Made by a program: the position numbers and the translations under genes. Positions 1 to 5,749 of a stretch of 6,253 nucleotides of DNA are shown one piece after another. The DNA lies in NCBI GenBank assembly GCA_003140275.1, contig PLJQ01000412.1, positions 10,930 through 17,182 on the forward strand, read 5' to 3'. Below the pieces are notes generated by a model. It saw only the letters and a program-made list of their open reading frames with translations, did not search any database and was not told the origin of the DNA. This stretch comes from Limisphaerales bacterium. Lineage in GTDB: Bacteria > Verrucomicrobiota > Verrucomicrobiia > Limisphaerales > PALSA-1396. How positions within the stretch are numbered: position 1 is the first letter of the stretch; every line of letters begins with the position of its first letter.

Positions 1-336
1 CAATATGAGGTGGCGCCGGCGTGCAGCGGCATTCGCAGTTTGATCTCGCTGCTGGCCTTGACCACGATTTATGGGTTCGTTTCGTTCAAGGCGGGTTGGA
101 AGCGGTTGTTGATGATGGTGGTGGCCGTTCCCCTGGCGGTGCTCGGGAACGTGGTGCGTATCACGGGTGTGATTGTAGTGGCGGAGGCATTCGGGCAGAA
201 GGCGGGAACGTGGTTCGAGCAAAAGTTTGGCTTTGTAACTTTTGCCGTCGCGATTGCGTGTGTGCTGCTGCTGGGGCACTGGTTGCGGGAACGGAAAGCT
301 GAGCCTTCGCTGACCTTGGAGGCAAAACCGATATGA
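1..336 (+). CDS. xrt: Exosortase (C-terminal 111 residues, 5' end outside the window)
   Basis: Exosortases are multi-pass inner-membrane transpeptidase-like enzymes thought to cleave and re-attach C-terminal sorting signals (PEP-CTERM type) of exported proteins, usually beside exopolysaccharide genes. The reading frame is open from base 1, so the gene starts upstream. Numbering residues from base 1, the motif VAPACSGIRSL places the catalytic Cys at 8. Next comes a membrane segment (about 15-28), then VPLAVLGNVVRIT with the conserved Arg at 53, a further hydrophobic segment, the loop WFEQKFGFVTF, and a last membrane helix (about 78-93) with a short charged tail. The Cys and Arg motifs and helix layout identify the family. 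The usual His in the 'FHxxxG' loop is Glu73 here (bases 217-219). The stop overlaps the start of the next gene by 4 bases (ATGA), implying translational coupling. The subfamily cannot be assigned from this fragment. Confidence 0.9.
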   Translation, partial: QYEVAPACSGIRSLISLLALTTIYGFVSFKAGWKRLLMMVVAVPLAVLGNVVRITGVIVVAEAFGQKAGTWFEQKFGFVTFAVAIACVLLLGHWLRERKAEPSLTLEAKPI

Positions 337-1103
337 ACAAACAAAAGTGGATAATTTTCGTAACCGCTCTGCTGTTGATCGGCGGCACTGCCGGCGTGCT
401 GGCGCGATTCAAGGCCAATCAAAAACTGGGTCGGGCCGGAGTGAAAACGAGTCCAATCGCTGGAAGCCGGAATTTGCGCGTCGAATTGCCGGAGAGCCTG
501 TCCGGCTATAAATCCGAACTGGTCGAAACACCCGCCATCGTCATTGATACACTGCCCAAAGACACCAGTTATGGTCAGCGGCGCTATCAGGCGGAAGATG
601 GGTTTCAAACCGTGGTCAACGTGGTGCTCATGGGCACTGACCGCACCAGTCTTCACAAGCCGCAGTTTTGCCTCGATGGCGCCGGTTGGACGATTGATCA
701 AACAGAAATGACCACGGTGCCAATCGAGCGCCCACATCATTATGAGTTGCCGGTCATCAAATTGCAGACTACCAAACAACTCGTCATGGAAGGCCAGCCT
801 GTCACCGCGCGCGGGATTTACGTTTATTGGTTCGTGGCGGACGGAGCCGTTAGCGGAGACCCCTCAGGCCTCAAGCGCATGTGGTCGCTGGCCAAACATT
901 TGGCGCGCACGGGTGAATTGCAGCGTTGGGCGTACATCACTTATTTTGCCGTGTGTCGGCCTGGTCAAGAAGAGATGACATATAATCGGATGAAGGAATT
1001 GATCGCTGCTTCCGTGCCGGAATTTCAATTGGTGCCTGCGCCCGTGGTCGGAGCTCCGGTTTCGGCGGTTGCCGCCGGAAAACAGTTGCTTTTGACGGAA
1101 TAA
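333..1103 (+). CDS. epsI: Exosortase-associated EpsI family protein (DUF3485-type)
   Basis: This 256-residue protein has one N-terminal membrane segment (about residues 6-24, after MNKQKW), which makes it an anchored or secreted periplasmic protein. The body matches the EpsI/DUF3485 family: a GYKSELVETP-type segment near 58-67, the hallmark HKPQFCLDGAGW at 108-119 with Cys113, strand GIYVYWFVADG at 161-171, and a helix containing MWSLAKHLARTG. EpsI is either fused to or encoded next to exosortase and is needed for exopolysaccharide production in the systems where it was named; its biochemical activity is not established. The start is supported by GGAGG at 318-322, ten bases before the ATG, and by the 4-base ATGA overlap with the exosortase gene. 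The two are surely co-translated. The C-terminal tail (about 232-256) is Ala/Val/Pro-rich and probably not part of the fold. The family call is strong; the molecular role is open. Confidence 0.87.
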   Translation: MNKQKWIIFVTALLLIGGTAGVLARFKANQKLGRAGVKTSPIAGSRNLRVELPESLSGYKSELVETPAIVIDTLPKDTSYGQRRYQAEDGFQTVVNVVLMGTDRTSLHKPQFCLDGAGWTIDQTEMTTVPIERPHHYELPVIKLQTTKQLVMEGQPVTARGIYVYWFVADGAVSGDPSGLKRMWSLAKHLARTGELQRWAYITYFAVCRPGQEEMTYNRMKELIAASVPEFQLVPAPVVGAPVSAVAAGKQLLLTE

Positions 1104-1138
1104 AATGGTAAAAGACACCGTGCCGTTTGCCAAATTCG

Positions 1139-1168
1139 TTGTGTGCAGAAAAGAGTGTCATTACACAA
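1139..1168. repeat. Short inverted repeat ahead of the glycosylphosphotransferase gene
   Basis: TTGTGT at 1139-1144 is exactly complementary to ACACAA at 1163-1168, with 18 bases between. It lies in the 91-base gap between epsI and the sugar-transferase gene, 26 bases before the start codon. The left arm could also act as a poor -35 box (three matches to TTGACA), with TACACA 17 bases downstream as a poor -10. It may be an operator or promoter element, but six-base arms can occur by chance. No terminator was seen after epsI, so read-through into the next gene is likely. Confidence 0.2.
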
Positions 1169-1194
1169 ATCGCTTGTAGTTTAGGAGTTAAACC

Positions 1195-2586
1195 ATGTTG
1201 CGTCGTGATCAACAAGTGCGGATGCACATCCAACAGTTCTTGGATGCGTGTCTGTACGCGATCAGTTTCTGGCTGGCGCATGTCCTGCGTTCGAATGAAC
1301 ACCTGGTGGATTTTTTGGGACTGGACTTGATCGGCAAATTTGACAGGTATGTCTGGCTTTACCTGATCCTGATTCCGGTTTCACCCCTGATTCTGGAAGC
1401 GCAAGGTTTTTACAACCGCCCATGGTCGTGTTCCCGCCGGGCGACGGCCTGGCCGTTGTTCAAAGCATCGGTCATTTCATCAGTGGGGTTGATCATCGTC
1501 CTTTTCTTCTTACGCCTGGATCTGGCGCGCTCGGTGGCGATTTTGTTTGGCGGGATCAGTTTTGCGCTGGTCTTTCTCAAGGAGGAATTGATGCAAATGG
1601 CATTGAAAAGCAAGTTTGCGCAATCGCAATTCAAGCGACGGTTTATCCTGGTGGGAACGGGGGAAGACATGACACAACTGCTGGCGGAGCTGAAAATGCG
1701 GCCGGAGGACGGCATTGAGGTTCTGGCGGAACTGAACTTGAACGAAACGCCAGTCGATCAACTGGTCAATTTGCTCCATGAGCATTCGGTAAACGGAGTC
1801 ATTATCAATGCCCGACAAGCTTACTTTGATCGTATTGAAATGGCAATCAAGGCGTGTGAGCGTGAAGGTGTGGAAGCCTGGCTGGTGGCTGACTTTTTCA
1901 AGACGCAGATTTCGCGGACGAGTTTTGATGATTTTCATGGCCGACCGGTGATGATCTTCCGCACGGCGCCTGAAACTTCCTGGCAAAGCCTGTTCAAGCA
2001 AGTGTTTGATTTCTTATTTGCCCTTCTGTGTTTGATCCTGTTATCGCCGCTTTTCGTCCTGGTGGCATTGGGCATCAAGCTGACCTCGCCGGGACCAATT
2101 TTGTTTCGGCAACAGCGTTGCGGTCTCAACGGTCACCCGTTCACCATTTTCAAATTCCGCACCATGGTGACCAACGCCGAGCAGCGCAAACAGGAACTGA
2201 CCGCCTTGAATGAAATGTCGGGACCGGTATTCAAAGTCAGCAATGATCCGCGCGTCATTCCCATCGGGCGGTTTCTGCGAAAGTTCAGCATCGACGAATG
2301 GCCGCAGTTTTTTAACGTGCTGCGCGGCGAGATGAGTCTGGTGGGACCCCGTCCGTTGCCGGTGGACGAAGTGAAGCGTTTTGACGATGTCGCCCACCGC
2401 CGCCGGCTCAGCGTCAAGCCCGGCATGACCTGTTTGTGGCAGGTGAGCGGGCGCAACAACGTAACGGATTTCAAGGACTGGGTGAGGCTGGATTTGGAGT
2501 ACATCGACAACTGGTCGTTGTGGTTGGATCTCAAGATTCTTTGGCAGACGGTACCGATAGTTCTGGCCGGGACCGGGGCAAAGTGA
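1195..2586 (+). CDS. Exopolysaccharide polyprenyl glycosylphosphotransferase (initiating sugar transferase)
   Basis: This inner-membrane enzyme transfers a sugar-1-phosphate from a nucleotide sugar to undecaprenyl phosphate, the first committed step of exopolysaccharide repeat-unit synthesis. At 463 residues it has the usual size of the large (WbaP/EpsB-like) class. The N-terminal half has four predicted membrane segments (about 15-31, 51-68, 90-107, 112-128) and then a soluble nucleotide-fold-like domain starting FILVGTGED (150-158). The C-terminal half has a membrane helix (270-293) and the bacterial sugar-transferase core: TIFKFRTMVTNAE (317-329), FSIDEWPQFFNVLRGEMSL (364-382) with the catalytic-type Asp367-Glu368 pair, VGPRPLP (383-389), KPGMTCLWQVSGRN (408-421) and DLEYIDNWSLWLDLKIL (433-449). 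AGGAG at 1183-1187, seven bases before the ATG, supports the start. Position after exosortase and epsI matches PEP-CTERM-type polysaccharide loci. The sugar donor cannot be read from the sequence. Confidence 0.93.
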   Translation: MLRRDQQVRMHIQQFLDACLYAISFWLAHVLRSNEHLVDFLGLDLIGKFDRYVWLYLILIPVSPLILEAQGFYNRPWSCSRRATAWPLFKASVISSVGLIIVLFFLRLDLARSVAILFGGISFALVFLKEELMQMALKSKFAQSQFKRRFILVGTGEDMTQLLAELKMRPEDGIEVLAELNLNETPVDQLVNLLHEHSVNGVIINARQAYFDRIEMAIKACEREGVEAWLVADFFKTQISRTSFDDFHGRPVMIFRTAPETSWQSLFKQVFDFLFALLCLILLSPLFVLVALGIKLTSPGPILFRQQRCGLNGHPFTIFKFRTMVTNAEQRKQELTALNEMSGPVFKVSNDPRVIPIGRFLRKFSIDEWPQFFNVLRGEMSLVGPRPLPVDEVKRFDDVAHRRRLSVKPGMTCLWQVSGRNNVTDFKDWVRLDLEYIDNWSLWLDLKILWQTVPIVLAGTGAK

Positions 2587-2626
2587 GTTGACGAATTTCA
2601 CATTCCAACCCGCGAACGGGAAACCG

Positions 2627-2689
2627 ACCGGCAAATGCCGCGCTTAAAGGCTCGACATCGGAAGCTCATCATTCAACATTTGCCTGGTT
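2627..2689 (+). promoter_or_regulatory. Putative RNA hairpin covering the ribosome-binding region of the decarboxylase gene
   Basis: GGCAAATG at 2630-2637 is perfectly complementary to CATTTGCC at 2677-2684. With one bulged T (2685), the stem extends to ACC (2627-2629) pairing with GGT (2686-2688), giving about 11 pairs around a 39-base loop. The loop contains a further small GCTT/AAGC pairing (2643-2646 with 2662-2665). The 3' arm ends directly against the ATG at 2690, exactly where a Shine-Dalgarno site should be, and no such site is visible. There is no T-run, so it is not an intrinsic terminator. A role in translation control is inference; chance pairing remains possible. Confidence 0.35.
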
Positions 2690-3658
2690 ATGCCTGTCCA
2701 GAAAAAGCGGCCTGCAAAGGTCGGACAACCCAAGTCGGTCGTAACGGGTGGCGCCGGATTTCTCGGCTCCCATTTGGCGGACCTCCTTCTGAAGCGTGGA
2801 CACAAAGTCATTGCCATCGATAATTTTGTCACTGGCACGGTGGACAACATTGCGCACCTGGGCGGCAATCCCAATTTCAAGTTCATTCAGCAGGACGTGA
2901 CGGAATTTATTTTTTTGGATGTGCCGGTCGATTACGTATGGCATTTTGCGTCGCCGGCCAGCCCGATTGATTATCTGGAATTGCCGATTCAGACGATGAA
3001 GGTGGGTTCGTTGGGTACCCACAAGGCGCTGGGTCTGGCCAAGCAGAAAGGTGCGCGGTTTTTGCTTGCCTCCACCTCGGAGATTTACGGCGACCCGTTG
3101 GTGCATCCGCAAACAGAGGATTACTGGGGCAACGTGAACACCATTGGCCCGCGCAGTTGTTACGACGAGGCCAAGCGTTTTGCCGAAGCGATGACGATGG
3201 CCTATCATCGGGCGCATGGGGTGGATATTCGAATTGTCCGGATCTTCAACACCTACGGCCCGCGGATGCGGTTGAACGACGGGCGGGTAGTGCCGGCGTT
3301 CATCGGTCAGGCCTTGAAGAACAAGCCGATCACCGTTTTTGGCGAAGGCAAGCAAACGCGCAGCTTTTGTTATTGCGCGGATTTGATCGAGGGGATTTAC
3401 CGGCTGATGATGAGTTCCACGAACCTGCCTGTGAACATTGGCAACCCCATCGAAATGACGGTGCTGGAATTTGCCAGGGAGATCCTCCGGATCACCGGGG
3501 CGCGCAGCAAAATTGTATTCAAACCGCTGCCGCAGGACGATCCGAAGCAGCGGCGACCCGACATCACGCGCGCAAAAAAGTTGCTGAGGTGGGAGCCGAA
3601 GATCCATTTGGCGGAGGGATTGGCGAAAACCATCGACTACTTTCGCGACAAAGTATGA
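2690..3658 (+). CDS. uxs: UDP-glucuronate decarboxylase (UDP-xylose synthase)
   Basis: This is a cytoplasmic NAD-dependent short-chain dehydrogenase/reductase-fold enzyme that converts UDP-glucuronate to UDP-xylose plus CO2, supplying a pentose donor for polysaccharide assembly. At 322 residues it is the normal length for the soluble bacterial form. Visible features are the dinucleotide motif TGGAGFLGSHL (19-29; Gly20, Gly23, Gly26), HFASPASPIDY (85-95), STSEIYGDP (128-136) with Thr129 and Glu131, GPRSCYDEAKR (153-163) with catalytic Tyr158 and Lys162, RIFNTYGPRM (184-193), DGRVVPAFI (197-205), GKQTRSFCYCADLIEG (220-235), and the C-terminal DDPKQRRPDITRAKKLLRWEPK (283-304, an unbroken family signature). 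The GxRSCYDE and RRPDIT signatures favour decarboxylase over dTDP-glucose dehydratase or UDP-glucose epimerase. The ATG is the only usual start in the open frame after the TAA at 2645; no ribosome-binding site is evident. It follows the sugar transferase after 103 bases. Confidence 0.93.
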   Translation: MPVQKKRPAKVGQPKSVVTGGAGFLGSHLADLLLKRGHKVIAIDNFVTGTVDNIAHLGGNPNFKFIQQDVTEFIFLDVPVDYVWHFASPASPIDYLELPIQTMKVGSLGTHKALGLAKQKGARFLLASTSEIYGDPLVHPQTEDYWGNVNTIGPRSCYDEAKRFAEAMTMAYHRAHGVDIRIVRIFNTYGPRMRLNDGRVVPAFIGQALKNKPITVFGEGKQTRSFCYCADLIEGIYRLMMSSTNLPVNIGNPIEMTVLEFAREILRITGARSKIVFKPLPQDDPKQRRPDITRAKKLLRWEPKIHLAEGLAKTIDYFRDKV

Positions 3659-3691
3659 GATTGAAAGCGGGCACGCCACAGGCCGTTGCCG

Positions 3692-3715
3692 AAAAAACAG
3701 CCCGGGAGTTTTTTT
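3692..3715 (+). terminator. Possible weak intrinsic terminator after the decarboxylase gene
   Basis: AAAAAAC (3692-3698) can pair with GTTTTTT (3708-3714) around a nine-base loop containing CCCGGG, followed by one more T. It begins 33 bases after the uxs stop. The stem is almost all A-T and therefore weak; the A-run/T-run symmetry would allow it to act on either strand. It fits the end of the polysaccharide block, but strength is doubtful. Confidence 0.35.
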
Positions 3716-3753
3716 GTGTTTGACCCCGTCGTGGATTTTCAGTAACCAGCATG

Positions 3754-3805
3754 GACTGCCTGAGGTCAACCCGGTTCAGCCGGTTGAACGTCGGCGGTTT
3801 TTTTT
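3754..3805 (+). terminator. Imperfect hairpin plus eight-T run: terminator or leader attenuator before the pilus operon
   Basis: An inner stem pairs CAACCCGG (3767-3774, one bulged C) with CCGGTTG (3780-3786) around the loop TTCAG. An outer stem pairs GACTGCC (3754-3760) with GGCGGTT (3793-3799), including G-T wobbles. Eight consecutive T lie at 3798-3805, so the layout resembles an intrinsic terminator. Only 20 bases separate the T-run from the pilM start codon. If it stops transcripts from uxs, the pilM promoter must lie upstream of or within the hairpin, and the hairpin would then be inside the pilM leader. It could therefore be an attenuator. Folding energy has not been calculated. Confidence 0.4.
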
Positions 3806-3825
3806 CCGAAACAGCGAATTTTTGA

Positions 3826-5748
3826 ATGTTGAACACGAAGTCATTTCTGGCAGTTGATTTTGGGGCAGGCAGTCTCAAGGTGGCCGAGTTTGAAATCAAC
3901 GAGGCCGGAGGTCTGATCTTAAAGCGATATGGGATTAAATCGCTTGGCGCGGAGGGCGCGCAGGAGGCCAAACGCGAAGGCGTCATACTGCGCGCGTTGC
4001 AAGAGATCATCGCAGAGAAAGGGTTTCGGGCAAAAAACATCAATGTCTGCGCGCCCGGTTTTCACGTTTTCTCCAAGTTTGTCAAATTGCCGCCGGTGGA
4101 CACGGCCAAAGTCACCCAGATCATTCAGTACGAAGCGCAACAGAACGTTCCTTTTCCGCTCGCGGAAGTGGTATGGGACTATCAGATTTTAGGCGCCACG
4201 GCCACGGGCGAGTTGGAGGTGTTGCTGGTGGCAATCAAGGCGGATATTGTTGAAGGACTGTTTCGCGTGGCGGATTCGGCGGGTCTGCGTTTGCAGTTGG
4301 CGGACGTTTCCACGGCGGCCATCTGCAATGCCTTCCGTTACAATTACGGCGACCTGGAGGATTGCACCATGCTGTTGGACATTGGTGCCAAGACCAGCAA
4401 CCTCCTGTTTTTCGAAAAGGGGAAGATGTATTCGCGCAGCATCAATATTGGTGCCAATTCCATCACGCAGGAGTTTTCCACCGAATCCAAACTTGCCTTT
4501 GCCCAGGCAGAACAGTTGAAGATCAACGAAGGTTTTGTGAGCCTGGGCGGTGCGTATGAAGAACCGGAGAATGCGCATCAGGCGGCGATTTCAAAAATCG
4601 CCCGGCAGTTCATGACGCGGCTGCACATCCAGGTGAACCAGACGATGCAGTTTTATCGCGGGCAGCAGGGCGGTTCGGCGCCCGCGCGGTTGTTCCTTTC
4701 CGGCGGCGCTTCCATCATGCCCTACACGGCGCAGTTCTTTGCCGAAAAATTGAACGTGCCGGTTGAATACTTTAATCCATTCCGCAATGTTCAGATTGAT
4801 CCTTCCATCCCTCTGGAAGAACTGGCGAAGGTGGCGCATTCCATGGGCGAAACCGTGGGCCTGGGTCTCCGCAACCTGGCGAAGTGCCCAATCGAACTGA
4901 ATCTGATGCCCGAATCCACGCTGCGTTGGCAGCAGATCAATCAGAAAAAGCCCTATTTCATTGCCACCGTCTTCAGCCTGGTGCTGGTGATCATGGCCAC
5001 TGGCTGGTTGTTTGATCAACTGGCCGATGTGAAAACCGCCGAGCTTGAAAAGCTGAACAAGGAAGTTGGGCCGTTGAAAGAGAGAGAAGCAAGATTCAAC
5101 ACGGCATACGGGGATTTGAAGAAGCAGATACAGGAGTCCGATCAGGTGACGGACTGGCTGGAGGGCCGCTATCACTGGGCCGCAGTGTTGACGGAACTGC
5201 GGAGCGTGTTGATTCGGGTGGAGGACTCGACCAAGAAACGTCTGCGCGCCGATACCGGAGTGTGGATCGAACGGATCGCGACCGGCAAGCCGGAGGAACA
5301 GGGCGAAACCGGCGCGATGCCGGCGAACCCTCTGGACGGTATGCCGCCGAGGCGGTCCAAGGAAGAAGAACGCCTTTTCCGGGAACGCTACGGGGGGCGG
5401 CCCGGACCCGGATTACCTCCGCCTGCTTCGCCGGAAGCGGGGGCCACGCCCGACGCACCTCCGCTGGAGGGTCAACCGCCGGGAACTGGGAGACCGCCAA
5501 AAGGAAAGAAGGGAGAGATCAACGAACTGGCGGTTGTCACCCTGACCTTCCGCGCGATGAACCTGACCAGCGTGGATCCATCGGCCAACACGGAGATCGC
5601 GGGCGAGGTATTGAAGGAATTGAGAGCCAGCGAAATGTTCGACCCGGAAGAGACGAAAATCTCCAACAACCTCGTCGTGGATGAGACAACCGGATTAACG
5701 TTTACTTTCGGCATCTCTCTGAAGATCAAGCGACCGCTCAAACTCTAA
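3826..5748 (+). CDS. pilM: PilM-PilN fusion protein of a type IV pilus-like assembly complex (Amuc_1101-like)
   Basis: PilM is a cytoplasmic actin/FtsA-fold ATP-binding protein that binds the N-terminal tail of the membrane protein PilN, forming the inner-membrane alignment complex of type IV pili. This 640-residue protein appears to hold both. Residues 1-350 are PilM-like: phosphate-1 LAVDFGAGSLKVAEF (8-22, Asp11), QQNVPFPLAEVVWDY (105-119), the second phosphate loop MLLDIGAKTSNLLFF (182-196), and the adenosine motif LFLSGGASIMPYTAQFF (289-305). The stretch IELNLMPESTLR (356-367) resembles PilN's INLLP peptide. After it come a membrane helix (about 377-397), a charged coiled-coil-like stretch (400-440), and a PilN-like periplasmic domain ending in strand GISLKIKRPLKL. 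A Pro/Gly-rich insert (about 485-563) interrupts that domain. A stop codon (TGA 3823-3825) abuts the ATG in frame, which fixes the start; there is no clear ribosome-binding site. Typical PilM is about 350 residues, so the length itself supports fusion. Confidence 0.87.
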   Translation: MLNTKSFLAVDFGAGSLKVAEFEINEAGGLILKRYGIKSLGAEGAQEAKREGVILRALQEIIAEKGFRAKNINVCAPGFHVFSKFVKLPPVDTAKVTQIIQYEAQQNVPFPLAEVVWDYQILGATATGELEVLLVAIKADIVEGLFRVADSAGLRLQLADVSTAAICNAFRYNYGDLEDCTMLLDIGAKTSNLLFFEKGKMYSRSINIGANSITQEFSTESKLAFAQAEQLKINEGFVSLGGAYEEPENAHQAAISKIARQFMTRLHIQVNQTMQFYRGQQGGSAPARLFLSGGASIMPYTAQFFAEKLNVPVEYFNPFRNVQIDPSIPLEELAKVAHSMGETVGLGLRNLAKCPIELNLMPESTLRWQQINQKKPYFIATVFSLVLVIMATGWLFDQLADVKTAELEKLNKEVGPLKEREARFNTAYGDLKKQIQESDQVTDWLEGRYHWAAVLTELRSVLIRVEDSTKKRLRADTGVWIERIATGKPEEQGETGAMPANPLDGMPPRRSKEEERLFRERYGGRPGPGLPPPASPEAGATPDAPPLEGQPPGTGRPPKGKKGEINELAVVTLTFRAMNLTSVDPSANTEIAGEVLKELRASEMFDPEETKISNNLVVDETTGLTFTFGISLKIKRPLKL

Positions 5749-5749
5749 T

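Noticed and set aside
69..779. Long open frame on the minus strand (236 codons) across the exosortase and epsI genes
   Set aside because: It is antisense to two genes with clear family motifs, its translation shows no recognisable motif, and it has the His/Gln-rich look of an antisense shadow.
1104..1130. Possible sigma-54 promoter (-24/-12 GG/GC pair) after epsI, as found in some exosortase-linked loci
   Set aside because: The GG at 1107-1108 and the GC at 1122-1123 are 13 bases apart instead of the required 10, and the flanking consensus is missing.
2609..2620. CCCG-CGAA-CGGG mini-hairpin after the sugar transferase, considered as a terminator
   Set aside because: The stem has only four pairs and is followed by GAAACC, not a T-run. 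Transcription probably continues into uxs.
2635..2823. Small + strand open frame of 62 codons starting before the decarboxylase gene
   Set aside because: Most of it overlaps the start of uxs in another frame, it has no ribosome-binding site, and its composition is typical of an out-of-frame shadow.
2910..2916. Run of seven T inside the decarboxylase gene, considered as a slippage or frameshift site
   Set aside because: The reading frame and all downstream family motifs continue intact, so there is no sign of a frameshift or phase-variable switch.
2669..3769. Long minus-strand open frame (366 codons) opposite the decarboxylase gene
   Set aside because: The + strand carries an intact, motif-complete UDP-glucuronate decarboxylase. 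The antisense translation is Arg/His/Gln-rich with no family features.
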